Numbered from the stretch's first letter, positions 30,345 to 40,038 are shown. The stretch: DNA of 51,936 nucleotides from Oscillospiraceae bacterium (GCA_009784085.1 WRCJ01000002.1:1-51936); one strand, 5' to 3'. The notes: generated by a model not told the origin, from the sequence alone. Translations and numbers: made by a program.

Positions 30345-31378
30345 CCCGTCCCCCCCCCTTGGTCGGGCAAGCGCATGTGTTCCATATTGTTTGCGATCTC
30401 CTGTATCACTTGGGACGCGGCGAAATCGCGCGCCTGCCGGATTGTCGAGCGGATGGCGTTGGCATTGGACGAGCCATGTGTCTTGATGACCGGCTTGCCC
30501 ACGCCCAGGAAGGGCGAACCGCCGTACTCCGTGTAGTCCAGCATCTTTTTTAGGGAACGCAAGCCGCCGCGCACAAAAAGCGCGCCCATTTTGGCGATGA
30601 TATTTTTCGTGAACATCTGCTTCATCAGGCTGGCAAAAAACAGCCCCATGCCCTCGGTGGTTTTGAGCATGATATTGCCCGAAAACCCGTCGGACACCAC
30701 CACATCGGCCAAACCGAAGGCGATGTCGCGGCCCTCCAAGTTGCCGACAAAGAGCAGCCTCCCGTCGTCATGCGCCTGCCGGAGGAGCTTATAGGTTTCT
30801 TTGCGCAGCGCGTCGCCTTTGGTCTCCTCGGCGCCGATGTTCATCAACCCAACCCGCGGCTTGTCGATGCCCATGACGCACGAGGCATACAGGGAACCCA
30901 TGAAGGCAAATTGCAGCAGGTACTCGGGGGTACATTCCACGTTGGCGCCGCAGTCGATGAGCATCGCGCCGCCTTTGGCGGTCGGGATGATGGGGGAGAG
31001 GGCGGCGCGGCGGACGCCTTTGATTCGCTTGACAATCAATGTGGCGCCGGATAGCAGGGCGCCGGTGTTGCCGGCCGACACAAAGGCGTCGCCGACACCC
31101 TTGTTCAGGAGATCCAGCCCTACCACGATCGAAGAATCCGGTTTTTCTTTGATAACATTCGATGGGTTGTCATCCATGGTGATGACCTGCTCTGCGTGGG
31201 CGATTTCCATACCGCGCGGCAGGGTGTCCAAGCCCTCTTCCTTCAGGACATGCAAAATATCTTCGCCGCGCCCGACCAATACGGTGTCCGCTTCGCTCTC
31301 TTTTTGCGCCAGTAACGCCCCGCGGACAATCTCCCTCGGCGCGTTATCGCCACCCATGGCATCCAGAATGATCTTCAT
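30341..31378 (-). CDS. plsX: phosphate acyltransferase PlsX
   Basis: 345 residues. It makes acyl-phosphate from acyl-ACP for membrane phospholipid synthesis. Typical motifs: MKIILDAMGGDNAPREIVRG, SAGNTGALLSGATLIVKRI, NIGAEETKGDALRKETYKLL and DVVVSDGFSGNIMLKTTEG. The length is normal. The ATG at 31378 follows GAAGGGG; upstream codons are not family-like. The gene lies 28 bases after trmFO and overlaps rnc by four bases. Confidence 0.96.
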   Translation of the reverse strand: MKIILDAMGGDNAPREIVRGALLAQKESEADTVLVGRGEDILHVLKEEGLDTLPRGMEIAHAEQVITMDDNPSNVIKEKPDSSIVVGLDLLNKGVGDAFVSAGNTGALLSGATLIVKRIKGVRRAALSPIIPTAKGGAMLIDCGANVECTPEYLLQFAFMGSLYASCVMGIDKPRVGLMNIGAEETKGDALRKETYKLLRQAHDDGRLLFVGNLEGRDIAFGLADVVVSDGFSGNIMLKTTEGMGLFFASLMKQMFTKNIIAKMGALFVRGGLRSLKKMLDYTEYGGSPFLGVGKPVIKTHGSSNANAIRSTIRQARDFAASQVIQEIANNMEHMRLPDQGGGTG

Positions 31379-31406
31379 ACTACACCCCTTCTTCGCCTGA
31401 ATTTCC

Positions 31407-32819
31407 TCACAAGACCGATACGCCCCCGCCACCACCGGCGCCCAGCTCTTCGCCACCGGTGGGCCGCAACCCATAGCCTGTAAGGATCTCCTCCACTTTC
31501 CCCAAGGCGCGGGCGGCTTGCGCCTGACGCCTCGCCTGTTTGCCTTTGACCGTCGTTTGGATGGGTGCCAGCAACCCGAAGTTGATGTTCATGGGCTGGA
31601 AATCGGTGACAGCCGGGTTGGAAATATACCCAGCCAACGCCCCGAGGGCGGTCTCTCCCGGCCAGTCGATGGACGGCAACCCCAGGCGTTTCCTGGCCAA
31701 CGCCACGCCGGCGAGAAAACCGGAGGCGGCTGACTCCACATAGCCCTCCACGCCGGTCATTTGCCCCGCGAACGACACGCGCGGTTCGCGCCGGGCTTCG
31801 AAATGGCGGGTCAACAGCCGGGGCGAATCCAGGTAGGTGTTGCGGTGCATGACGCCATAGCGCAAGAATTCCGCGTCGCGCAAAGCCGGAACCAACCCAA
31901 ACACCCGGCGCTGTTCGCTAAAGGTTAGATGTGTCTGGCATCCCACTAGATTATACACGTCACCGGCGGCATTGTCACGCCTTAATTGCAAAACAGCATA
32001 ATATCTTTGCCCAGTTTGCAGGTTTCTCAGCCCCACCGGGCGCAGCGGCCCGTATCGCAAGGCGTCCTCGCCCCTGCGCGCCAAGACTTCCACAGGCAGG
32101 CACCCCTCAAACACATGGCCATCCTCAAACCCATGCACCGGCGCCTGGCGGGCGGTACACAGCGCGTCACGGAAAGCCAGGTACCCCTCGCGGTCCAGCG
32201 GGCAGTTCAGATAGTCATCGTCGTCGTCGCTGCCGCGCCCGTAACGCGAACCCCAAAAAGCGTGGCGCATATCCACGCTGTCGGATAGAATGAGCGGCGC
32301 GGCCGCGTCGTAGAAAAACAATGTCGATGCGCCCCCGAAAAATCGTGTTATGGCGCCGGCCATCGCGTCGGAGGTCAGCGGGCCGGTTGCGACGATGACG
32401 TCGCCTTGCGGGATTTCGCGCATCTCGGCACAACGCGTTTCAATGAGCGGATGGGCCATAATCGCTTCGGTGACCGCGCGGGCAAAAGCCTCCCTGTCCA
32501 CCGCCAGCGCGCCGCCGGCCTTCACCCGGTTGCCGTCCGCGCAGGCCATAATCAGGCTACCGACGCGCCGCAATTCCGCTTTGAGCAAACCGGGCGCGTT
32601 GTCCACGCGATCGCCGCGCAGAGAATTGGAACAGACAAGTTCGGCCATATAAGGGCTATGGTGGGCGGGCGTGAATTGCAACGGCTTCATGTCAGTCAGC
32701 ACGACCGGGATGCCCTGCCGCGCCAGTTGCCAGGAGGCTTCGGCGCCGGCGAGGCCGGCGCCGATACAATGCACGGGGGGGCGTGGCGGGTTGATATTTG
32801 CGGGATGGGCGTTATCCAT
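31407..32819 (-). CDS. trmFO: methylenetetrahydrofolate-tRNA-(uracil-5-)-methyltransferase TrmFO
   Basis: 470 residues. This FAD and folate enzyme makes 5-methyluridine at position 54 of tRNA. The FAD Rossmann start is HCIGAGLAGAEASWQLARQG. Family motifs: AELVCSNSLRGD, NAPGLLKAELRRVGSL, DREAFARAVTEA, VGCQTHLTFSEQRRVFGLVP and AGQMTGVEGYVESAASG. It ends in a Gly-rich tail (ELGAGGGGGVSVL). The ATG at 32819 lies within repeat units GGCGTTATCCAT shared with the topA stop region. It follows topA in the same operon. Confidence 0.95.
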   Translation of the reverse strand: MDNAHPANINPPRPPVHCIGAGLAGAEASWQLARQGIPVVLTDMKPLQFTPAHHSPYMAELVCSNSLRGDRVDNAPGLLKAELRRVGSLIMACADGNRVKAGGALAVDREAFARAVTEAIMAHPLIETRCAEMREIPQGDVIVATGPLTSDAMAGAITRFFGGASTLFFYDAAAPLILSDSVDMRHAFWGSRYGRGSDDDDDYLNCPLDREGYLAFRDALCTARQAPVHGFEDGHVFEGCLPVEVLARRGEDALRYGPLRPVGLRNLQTGQRYYAVLQLRRDNAAGDVYNLVGCQTHLTFSEQRRVFGLVPALRDAEFLRYGVMHRNTYLDSPRLLTRHFEARREPRVSFAGQMTGVEGYVESAASGFLAGVALARKRLGLPSIDWPGETALGALAGYISNPAVTDFQPMNINFGLLAPIQTTVKGKQARRQAQAARALGKVEEILTGYGLRPTGGEELGAGGGGGVSVL

Positions 32820-32855
32820 CGGCGTTATCCACGGGCATATGGGGTTTATCCATTT
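32811..32855. repeat. repeat joining the topA stop and trmFO start
   Basis: GGCGTTATCCATC (about 32808-32820), GGCGTTATCCACGGG (32821-32835) and GGGTTTATCCAT (about 32842-32853). On the minus strand the outer copies supply NG-stop of topA (AATGGATAA) and the start of trmFO (ATGGATAACGCC). Confidence 0.75.
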
Positions 32856-35296
32856 TCGGATGAGGCGGTAGGTTTCTTCGCAGTAGTTTTGGAAGTGGTT
32901 TTGGTCGCCGCTTTCGACGCGGTTTCCGTCGCGATTTTCGTCGCCGTTTTCGTAGCGGCGGTTTTGACCGTCGCCTTCTTGGCGGGCGCTTTTTTGGTCG
33001 CCGCTTTCTTCGCAGTGGTTTTGGCCGCCGGTTTTTTCGCTGGCGCCTTTTTGGCCGCCGCTTTCTTTGCAGTGGTTTTTGCTGCCGGTTTTTTCGCTGG
33101 CGCCTTCGTTGCGGCGGCGTTGGCCCCTGCCTCCTGGCCCCCAGCCGCAGGCGATTGCTCATTGCCCGCGCCGTCTTGTTCCTGATCTTGATCGCCCTTA
33201 CGCTTCCGGTAGCCGCGCTTGTCCTCGGGCAAGAAGGCCGGGCATTCCGCGTTGGCGCAGAAGGGCTTGGCGGCGCCGCGGCCGCTCTTTTTAAAGAGCG
33301 TGCGCCCGCATTCGGGGCACCGGTCGCCGACGGGCGCGTCCCAGGTCATGAATCCGCAGGCAGGGTGCTTCTCGCATCCGTAATAGTCGCGGTTGTTGCG
33401 GGACTTCTTCTTCAAGATGGTCGCCCCGCAGGCCGGGCACTCGCCCGGGGTCGGCTCGGACATGGGCTTGGTGTTTTTGCAATCGGGATACCCCGGACAG
33501 GCGAAAAACCGTCCATACCGCCCCATTTTAATCACCATTTGCCGGCCGCATAGTTCACAGATCAGATCGGTGGGCTCGTCGGGCACCTTATAGCGCGTCT
33601 TGTCCTCGATGGCCAGCGTAAGCGCCTCGTGGAACACGCCATAAAACTCCGCCAGCATGGCCTTCCAATTCTTGCGGCCTTCTTCAATCATATCCAAGTC
33701 GTTTTCCATGCGGGCCGTAAAGGCTACGTTGATAATGTCGTTGAACCTTTCCTTCATCATGGTGGTGACCACTTCGCCCAAGGGCGTGGGGGATAGGGCG
33801 CGGCCCTGTTTGCACACATATTCGCGCTCCATGATGGTGGAGATGGTGGGCGCGTACGTGGACGGCCGGCCGATACCCGATTCCTCCATGGCTTTGATCA
33901 GGCTGGCTTCGGTATACCGGGGCGGCGGCTGGGTGAAGTGCTGGCCGGGGGTGGTCCCTTGTAAAGTGAGTGCTTCCCCGCGCGTGAGATTGGGCAGCGG
34001 ATCGTCCACGTCGTCGTTATCGTCGTCGCGCCCTTCCTCATAAACCGCCGTGAACCCGGCGAATCGCAAACTCGTATGGTTGGCGCGGAAGATGTAGCCG
34101 GCCGACAGCACGTCGATGGATAGCGTGTCGTACAGCGCGTTTTGCATTTGGCAGGCTACGAAACGCGACCATATCAGCTTGTACAGCCGCCATTGATCCT
34201 CGGTGAGGCTGGCTTTCAGGTAATCGGGCGTCAGGTTGACGTCTGTGGGGCGTATGGCCTCGTGGGCGTCCTGCGCGTTGGATTTGCTCTTGTAGACGCG
34301 CGTCGCGCTGGGGCAATAGTCGACGCCGTACTGCGCCTTGATAAAAGCCCTGGCCTGCCCGGTCGCCTCGTCCGAGAGCCGAAGCGAGTCGGTGCGCATG
34401 TAGGTGATGAGCCCCACAGGACCCAAATCCTTGATGTTGATGCCCTCGTAGAGCTGTTGCGCCACAGCCATGGCGCGGCGGGCGGTCAGGCCCAGCTTGC
34501 GCGAGGCCTCCTGCTGGAGCGTGGAGGTGATAAACGGCGGCGCCGGGTTGCGTTTGCGCACCCCCACCCGGACATCGCGCACCGAAAACGGCGCCTTCTC
34601 TACAGCGGCCATTACCACATCGGTGTCTTCTTTGTTCTTCAGCTCCTGCTTCCCCTCGGTGTCGCCATAAAAATGCGCCATAAAGGCGCCGCCATCGGCG
34701 CGGGCCAGCGTCACATCCAATGACCAATACTCGTCAGGCGTGAAAGCCCTGATCTCCAGCTCCCGGTCGACCACCAGCCGTGTCGCCACGGATTGCACGC
34801 GCCCGGCCGACAAACCCGGCTTGATTTTGCGCCATAGCAAGGGGCTGAGCTCGTAGCCCAAGATGCGGTCGATGACGCGGCGGGTCTGCTGGGCGTCCAC
34901 CAGATCGGCGTCGATGCCCCTGGGGTTTTCGATACTCTCGCGCACGACCTTCTTTGTGATCTCATTGAAGGTGACCCGGGCCGTCTTCTCGTCCGGAAGC
35001 TCCAAGAGTTGCTTGAGATGCCAGGAAATGGCCTCGCCCTCCCGGTCGGGGTCGGTGGCCAGGTAGACGCGCTTGGCCTTTTTGGCTCTCGCGTGCAGGT
35101 CGGAAATGGTCTTTTCCTTGCCCGCAATGGGTTTATAGTCGATCACAAAACCGGCGGGGATATCCACGCCCATCTTGGACTTGGGCAAGTCCCTCAGGTG
35201 CCCCATGGTGGCTTTCACCGAGAAGTCCTTCCCCAAATACTTTTCAATGGTCTTCGCTTTGGCGGGCGATTCCACGATGATTAGATTTGCGGCCAT
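32846..35296 (-). CDS. topA: DNA topoisomerase I
   Basis: 816 residues. Type IA enzyme that relaxes negative supercoils. Toprim domain VESPAKAKTIEKYLG and ATDPDREGEAISWHL; active-site tyrosine in LITYMRTDSLRLS; GRPSTYAPTISTI. Four-cysteine zinc fingers near the C-terminus include CELCGRQMVIKMGRYGRFFA, CPACGATILKKKS, CPECGRTLFKKSGRG and CANAECPAFL. The last 90 residues are a histone H1-like Ala/Lys/Pro/Thr tail (APAKKPAAKTTAKK repeated), encoded by DNA repeats at about 32860-33115, probably aiding DNA binding. GAGGGGG precedes the ATG. Lies between dprA and trmFO, as in many Bacillota. Confidence 0.96.
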   Translation of the reverse strand: MAANLIIVESPAKAKTIEKYLGKDFSVKATMGHLRDLPKSKMGVDIPAGFVIDYKPIAGKEKTISDLHARAKKAKRVYLATDPDREGEAISWHLKQLLELPDEKTARVTFNEITKKVVRESIENPRGIDADLVDAQQTRRVIDRILGYELSPLLWRKIKPGLSAGRVQSVATRLVVDRELEIRAFTPDEYWSLDVTLARADGGAFMAHFYGDTEGKQELKNKEDTDVVMAAVEKAPFSVRDVRVGVRKRNPAPPFITSTLQQEASRKLGLTARRAMAVAQQLYEGINIKDLGPVGLITYMRTDSLRLSDEATGQARAFIKAQYGVDYCPSATRVYKSKSNAQDAHEAIRPTDVNLTPDYLKASLTEDQWRLYKLIWSRFVACQMQNALYDTLSIDVLSAGYIFRANHTSLRFAGFTAVYEEGRDDDNDDVDDPLPNLTRGEALTLQGTTPGQHFTQPPPRYTEASLIKAMEESGIGRPSTYAPTISTIMEREYVCKQGRALSPTPLGEVVTTMMKERFNDIINVAFTARMENDLDMIEEGRKNWKAMLAEFYGVFHEALTLAIEDKTRYKVPDEPTDLICELCGRQMVIKMGRYGRFFACPGYPDCKNTKPMSEPTPGECPACGATILKKKSRNNRDYYGCEKHPACGFMTWDAPVGDRCPECGRTLFKKSGRGAAKPFCANAECPAFLPEDKRGYRKRKGDQDQEQDGAGNEQSPAAGGQEAGANAAATKAPAKKPAAKTTAKKAAAKKAPAKKPAAKTTAKKAATKKAPAKKATVKTAATKTATKIATETASKAATKTTSKTTAKKPTASSENG

Positions 35297-35324
35297 AATG
35301 TCCCCCTCAAAAGAATGTAATATA

Positions 35325-36587
35325 TCACTTGTTCATAGCCCCCAAGACGCGGCCGGCGGCCCGGTACCTGTTCCCCGGCAACGCATGCACCGCGTCGTTT
35401 AATTCCAGCAAGGTGAGCTCCCGCAATACGCGAAAGGCGGGCAAGCCGACTCGCCCGACAAGCTCGTCCACATGGCAGTCTTTGTCCGCCAAGGCTTCTA
35501 TGATGGTTTTGCCCTCTGGCGACAAGTCGCGGTTGTCTTCGATAGAACCGGTGATCCCCGACATCGGAACCCACGGCGCCGTGGTTCCGGGCGTGGGCAT
35601 ACCGGGCGTGGGCGCATCGGGCGCATTGGATTCCGACACATCGGGCATCGGGTTGCCCGACAGCGCGGGCGGCGGCATGCTTGGGGTTTGCGGCTGGGTT
35701 ATCCTATGCGGGTAGAGGGCGACGTATTCCCGCAGGACATCCTGCGGCTCGGTCACCATCTGCGCGCCTTCCTTCAGCAATCTGTTTGTCCCCACGCTCC
35801 CGGGGGCGTCGATGTTGCCCGGTACCGCAAAGACGTCCCTGCCTTGCTCCAACGCATGGTGCGCCGTGATGAGCGCCCCGGACTTTTCGCCGGCCTCCAC
35901 CACCATGGTCCCCAGCGTCAGCCCGCTGATGATGCGGTTGCGCATGGGGAAATGGCCGCCTAAGGGGCGCGTCCCCGGCGGATATTCGCTCACGAGTGCC
36001 CCCGCCGAGGATACGTCTTCGTATAGTGATCGGTTTGACGCGGGATACGGCACGTCGGCGCCGCATCCCAGGACGGCTACGGTGGGCGCGCCGGCCCTGA
36101 GGGCGGCGGCGTGGGCGGCGGCGTCTATGCCGGCGGCCAGGCCGGATACAATCAACATGCCGGAACCCGCCAGCGAGAAGGATAGCCGGCCCGCCGCCTG
36201 GATTCCATAGGGCGTCGCCTTCCTGGCGCCTACTATCGCCAGGGCCGCCTCCTCGTCCATGGTGGGAAGGCGTCCTTTGATATAGAGTACGCTGGGCGGC
36301 GCATGAATATTTTTCAATCGTTCGGGATAATCGGCGTCCTGCATCGTCATCACACGCAACGAGAGTATATCGCATTGCTCCAAAATGCGCTCCGCCGTGT
36401 CCAAGTTGCGGGAGAAAAGACCCTCCGACGGACGCCCGGTCTGTCGTCCCAGGAACGCCTGCAATTCGGCGTTGCCCGCGAAATAGACGTTTTCCGGCGT
36501 GCCATAGGCGTCTATCAGCGAAAAAACCGCAACCGGACCCACTTGGCGCAGGGAACTCAGCCAAATCCAGTACTTGAGCGCGGACAC
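35325..36587 (-). CDS. dprA: DNA-processing protein DprA
   Basis: 420 residues. Binds incoming single-stranded DNA and loads RecA during natural transformation. The Rossmann-like core has AIVGARKATPYGIQAAGRLS, IVSGLAAGIDAAAHAAALRA, VAVLGCGADVPYPASN and EYPPGTRPLGGHFPMRNRII. The C-terminal winged helix is DLSPEGKTIIEALADKDCHV. Between them is a Pro/Ala/Thr/Ser linker made of repeats (DAPTPGMPTPGTTAPW). The start is GTG at 36587, six bases after GGGGTGT. Presence of dprA hints at, but does not prove, competence. It follows trmH by 11 bases. Confidence 0.93.
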   Translation of the reverse strand: MSALKYWIWLSSLRQVGPVAVFSLIDAYGTPENVYFAGNAELQAFLGRQTGRPSEGLFSRNLDTAERILEQCDILSLRVMTMQDADYPERLKNIHAPPSVLYIKGRLPTMDEEAALAIVGARKATPYGIQAAGRLSFSLAGSGMLIVSGLAAGIDAAAHAAALRAGAPTVAVLGCGADVPYPASNRSLYEDVSSAGALVSEYPPGTRPLGGHFPMRNRIISGLTLGTMVVEAGEKSGALITAHHALEQGRDVFAVPGNIDAPGSVGTNRLLKEGAQMVTEPQDVLREYVALYPHRITQPQTPSMPPPALSGNPMPDVSESNAPDAPTPGMPTPGTTAPWVPMSGITGSIEDNRDLSPEGKTIIEALADKDCHVDELVGRVGLPAFRVLRELTLLELNDAVHALPGNRYRAAGRVLGAMNK

Positions 36588-36598
36588 GCAAACACCCC

Positions 36599-37420
36599 TT
36601 AGCCATGAATGAATGGATTACTACCGCGTTTGGACTCCCCCGCCCTCTTGGATTCCCATAGCAAAATGGCGGCTGCCGCCGCTACGCCTAAGGATTGGCA
36701 GGCGGGGCCAGTGGGGATCCTGACGCGAATATCTGCCCGGCGCATCAGCGGGGCGGACAGGCCGGCGCCCTCGTTGCCCAGCAACAGCACGCCGGAGGAC
36801 AGATCGACATCGCGCACATCCACGGCGTCCGGGGCCGGGGCGGCGGCGTAGACCGGCAACGGGCAACCCGATAGTATTTCCCACAAGCCCTCGTCCGCGG
36901 ATCCGCATTCATACACAGGAGTTCCGAAAATGGCGCCCATGGAGGCGCGCACGGCCTTTGGCGAATAAGGATCCGCGCAGCCGGGGCCTAGCAACACGCC
37001 GCCGACAGAGAAAGCGTCGCAGGTGCGCAGGATGGATCCGACGTTGCCGGGATCCTGCACGCGGTCGAGCGCGATGTAGAGCGACGGCGATGAGAAACCC
37101 GGCCAACCGGCGTCCAACCGTTCGGCATCCGGCCGGCGGCACAGGAACACCAGCCCCTGGGGCGTATCGGTGGGCGAGATGGCGCCAAGCAACCTCTCGG
37201 GCAACTCGGCCACGCGGACGCCGGCGGGCAACCGGGGCAACGCCGCGCCTGGACGGCACAGCACCGCGTAAATCTCCGCCCCCCGCGCCAACGCCTCCGG
37301 CAAGAGTGTCGGGCCGTCGCAAAGGAACAAGCCGCGATCCCGGCGGGCCGACTTGGAAGAGGCCAGTTTAACAGCCAGTTTCACGAGCGGATTATCACGG
37401 CTGACAATGATTTCCCGCAT
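36599..37420 (-). CDS. SpoU/TrmH-type RNA 2'-O-methyltransferase
   Basis: About 273 residues. Substrate-binding N-terminal domain (VSRDNPLVKLAVKLASSK, FLCDGPTLLPEAL) plus the knotted SPOUT catalytic domain with YIALDRVQDPGNVGSILRT (motif 1), VLLLGNEGAGLS (motif 2) and RIPTGPACQSLGVAAAAAIL (motif 3, Ser-Leu-Gly-Val). The target may be 23S rRNA or tRNA, and cannot be told from sequence. The start ATG overlaps the preceding gene's TGA by one base (TGATG). Confidence 0.9.
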   Translation of the reverse strand: MREIIVSRDNPLVKLAVKLASSKSARRDRGLFLCDGPTLLPEALARGAEIYAVLCRPGAALPRLPAGVRVAELPERLLGAISPTDTPQGLVFLCRRPDAERLDAGWPGFSSPSLYIALDRVQDPGNVGSILRTCDAFSVGGVLLGPGCADPYSPKAVRASMGAIFGTPVYECGSADEGLWEILSGCPLPVYAAAPAPDAVDVRDVDLSSGVLLLGNEGAGLSAPLMRRADIRVRIPTGPACQSLGVAAAAAILLWESKRAGESKRGSNPFIHG

Positions 37421-38043
37421 CAAGGTTGGTTCATCTCCCAGAGCATATTGGCAAAGGCAATGGCCTGTTCGTAGTGTACCCATATCTCCGGATCCGCCCG
37501 CTTTTCGGGCGTCAACGCCCTGACGCAGAGATAAAAATCACGCACAGCCCCCAAGCTCTCCAGCGAGGGCGGTGGATCCACCCGCATCAGCCACGGGCTG
37601 TCGGGCAGGGAAGGCAAACCCAGATCGGACAGGGGCATCAGGAAATCCCCCGACTCCACCATGTAGCCCAGATCCGTTAAGGTTGCCTCGTCCAATACCA
37701 GCACCAGAAGTTCGTCGTTTGTCAATTCCGCTTGAAACTTGATGCGGGACGCCATACCCATCTCGGAGTTTGAAAATCCAAGCGCCATGCCGTGTACAAT
37801 CACCTGCCCGTCGCCGTTGAGGTCGGCGAGCCTCTCGGTGGCGAGATCGGTCCATTCGATATAGGTGTCCCCCGCAAACCCGTCCGCCACCAAGATGTAC
37901 TTGAAGTCCGGGATTTCCCTGCCCAGGACCGACGCGACACTGAACGCGACGAGGGCGATGCCGCCCAGCACGCCAATGGTATGCCATTTGTAATGGTACC
38001 AGAATGTGTTTTGGAACCAGTGGAGGAACTGACGAAGTTTCAT
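37420..38043 (-). CDS. single-span membrane protein of unknown function
   Basis: 207 residues. A short basic/aromatic N-terminus (MKLRQFLHWFQNTFWYHYKW) leads into one membrane helix (TIGVLGGIALVAFSVASVLG), then an extracytoplasmic domain of about 165 residues (FKYILVADGFAGDTYIEWTD, ELLVLVLDEATLTDLGYMVE). No catalytic motif was recognised. It overlaps lysS by four bases at its start and trmH by one base at its end, so it is translated with essential genes. Role unknown; the pattern of a Tyr/Trp-rich start plus helix recurs in clostridial hypothetical proteins near tRNA and DNA genes (impression only). Confidence 0.75.
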   Translation of the reverse strand: MKLRQFLHWFQNTFWYHYKWHTIGVLGGIALVAFSVASVLGREIPDFKYILVADGFAGDTYIEWTDLATERLADLNGDGQVIVHGMALGFSNSEMGMASRIKFQAELTNDELLVLVLDEATLTDLGYMVESGDFLMPLSDLGLPSLPDSPWLMRVDPPPSLESLGAVRDFYLCVRALTPEKRADPEIWVHYEQAIAFANMLWEMNQP

Positions 38044-39524
38044 GGGTCGAGGGGTTTCATCGTGGGGAACAGGATGACATCGCGGATGGAGGCGCTGTCG
38101 GTCAACAGCATGACCAGCCGGTCGATGCCGAGGCCGCAACCGCCGGTGGGCGGCAGGCCATATTCCAACGCCGTGAGGAAGTCCTCGTCCAACATGCAAG
38201 CCTCCTCGTCGCCGGCGGCGCGCAGGGCGGCTTGGCGGACAAAACGTTCCCGCTGGTCGATAGGGTCGTTGAGTTCGGAGAAACCGTTGGCCATCTCGCG
38301 GCGGGTGATGAACAACTCAAAGCGATCGGTGAGCCTGGGGTCGTCCCGGCAACGCTTGGCCAGTGGGGAGACCTCCACCGGATACTGGGTGATAAAGGTG
38401 GGTTGCGCCAGGGAGCCTTCGACTTTTTGCTCAAAGCATTCATACAGCCACTCCCCCCAGGAAAGCGTGTCCCGCCCCTCCACGCCGGCGCGAAGCGACG
38501 CCTCCCGGGCGCCGGCATCCGTGGGGGTGGGGATGGCCAAAAAGTCCACGCCCGTGCGCTCCAAGACCGCCTCGGCCATGCTTTGCCGCCTGAAGGGCAA
38601 ACGCAGGCTGATCGCGTCCCCCTGGTAGGTGATGTCGGTCGTGCCCAATATATCTTGCGCTAAACCGGATATCAGCCCCTCGGTGCGTCCCATGATGCCC
38701 TCGCAGTCCGTGTAAGCTTCATAAAACTCTATCGTGGTAAACTCCGGATTATGCTTGGTACTCATGCCTTCGTTGCGGAACAAACGCCCAATTTCGTACA
38801 CCCGCTCGAAACCACCGACAACCAGCCGCTTGAGCGGCAGTTCGGTGGCGATGCGCAGGAACATATCCAAATCGAGGGCGTTGTGGCGGGTGGTAAAAGG
38901 CCGCGCCGTCGCCCCGCCCAGGATAGTGCCCAACACAGGCGTGTCCACCTCTAGGTATCCCAGCGCGTCGAAGTAAGCTCGGATGCCGCTGACAAGCCGC
39001 GTACGCAATTGAAAAACACGGCGGCATGCGGGGTTCATGATGAGATCCACATACCGCTGGCGGTAACGCAAGTCGGTGTCGGTCAGGCCGTGGTACTTCT
39101 CGGGCAACGGGTGCAGGGACTTGGACAGCAGTGTGATTTCGGTCACATGCAACGAAATCTCCCCCCGGCGCGTGCGGAACACCTGGCCGGCCACCCCCAC
39201 GATATCGCCGATGTCCATCTTCTTGAACCGGGCGAAGTTATCCGGGCCCAAATCGTCCACTTTTAGGTAGAGTTGGAGGCGGCCGCTGCCGTCTTGCAGA
39301 TCGCAAAAGAAAGCGCGGCCCATGTCGCGTTTGGACATAATGCGGCCGGCCAGCGACTTGGATTGCCCTTCCCATTCGCCAAAGCGAAGAACCACGTCAT
39401 GGCAGCGCGCCGTTACGTCGTATCGTGAAATCTGAAAGGGATCTTGCCCTTCCGCCTGCAATGCGTTGAGTTTCTCCCGCCTAATCTGCGTCAAATCGGA
39501 ACTAGTAAAATTAATTTCAGACAA
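38040..39524 (-). CDS. lysS: lysyl-tRNA synthetase, class II
   Basis: 494 residues. N-terminal OB-fold tRNA anticodon-binding domain (SLAGRIMSKRDMGRAFFCDL). Class II catalytic domain with RYRQRYVDLIMNPACRRVF, motif 2 GRLFRNEGMSTKHNPEFTTI and motif 3 GCGLGIDRLVMLLTDSASIR. The lysine-binding EFYEAYTD is present. Length is typical of bacterial LysS. No T-box or other leader is seen; it is 31 bases after greA, the usual firmicute arrangement. The stop overlaps the next gene's ATG. Confidence 0.96.
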   Translation of the reverse strand: MSEINFTSSDLTQIRREKLNALQAEGQDPFQISRYDVTARCHDVVLRFGEWEGQSKSLAGRIMSKRDMGRAFFCDLQDGSGRLQLYLKVDDLGPDNFARFKKMDIGDIVGVAGQVFRTRRGEISLHVTEITLLSKSLHPLPEKYHGLTDTDLRYRQRYVDLIMNPACRRVFQLRTRLVSGIRAYFDALGYLEVDTPVLGTILGGATARPFTTRHNALDLDMFLRIATELPLKRLVVGGFERVYEIGRLFRNEGMSTKHNPEFTTIEFYEAYTDCEGIMGRTEGLISGLAQDILGTTDITYQGDAISLRLPFRRQSMAEAVLERTGVDFLAIPTPTDAGAREASLRAGVEGRDTLSWGEWLYECFEQKVEGSLAQPTFITQYPVEVSPLAKRCRDDPRLTDRFELFITRREMANGFSELNDPIDQRERFVRQAALRAAGDEEACMLDEDFLTALEYGLPPTGGCGLGIDRLVMLLTDSASIRDVILFPTMKPLDP

Positions 39525-39555
39525 GTTCTCCCTTCTCTCTTCACACCCATATCGC

Positions 39556-40038
39556 TTACACGTGGATGCCCACGTGGATGCCGATGATTTTATAGCGCAG
39601 GGCGCCCGCAGGCACGTTCACCTGCACCTCGTCGCCCTCATGTTTCCCCAGCAATGCGCAGCCAAAAGGGGATTCGTCCGATATGCGCGACTCCAAGGGA
39701 TTGGCTTCCTGGGAGCCGACGACCGTGTACTCTTCCCGCGCCTCGGTGTCCAAATCGATCACGGTGACGCGGCACCCCGCCGCCACCACGCCGGAGGCAT
39801 CGTTGGGGGTAATCACCTGCGCGTGGGATAAGATTTCCTCCAGCTCTACCATCCGGGAAAACATGCGCCCCTGCTCGTTTTTGGCTTCGTCGTATTCGCT
39901 GTTTTCCGAAAGGTCGCCAAAGGATCGGGCCTCTTTGATCTGCTCGGCAACCTCTTTCCCCTTCACGGTTTTCAGGTAATTCAGTTCTTCCTGCAAGGCT
40001 TTCTTTCGCTCGGCGGTCAGTTTGTATGTTTTTTGCAT
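39556..40038 (-). CDS. greA: transcription elongation factor GreA
   Basis: 160 residues. It rescues backtracked RNA polymerase by stimulating transcript cleavage. The N-terminal coiled-coil finger is KKALQEELNYLKTVKGKEVA followed by ARSFGDLSENSEYDEAKNEQ, with the acidic tip DLSENSEY. The C-terminal FKBP-like domain ends SPFGCALLGKHEGDEVQVNV. The last residues GIHVGIHV are a duplication at DNA level (CACGTGGATGCC, 39560-39585). ATG at 40038 follows GAGGAG at longer than usual spacing. It is the first gene of a ten-gene operon. Confidence 0.95.
   Translation of the reverse strand: MQKTYKLTAERKKALQEELNYLKTVKGKEVAEQIKEARSFGDLSENSEYDEAKNEQGRMFSRMVELEEILSHAQVITPNDASGVVAAGCRVTVIDLDTEAREEYTVVGSQEANPLESRISDESPFGCALLGKHEGDEVQVNVPAGALRYKIIGIHVGIHV

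Noticed and set aside
32860..33115. Ala/Lys/Pro repeats at the TopA end as a novel domain
   Set aside because: Histone H1-like basic tails on bacterial topoisomerase I are known; it is noted as part of the general repeat trend only.
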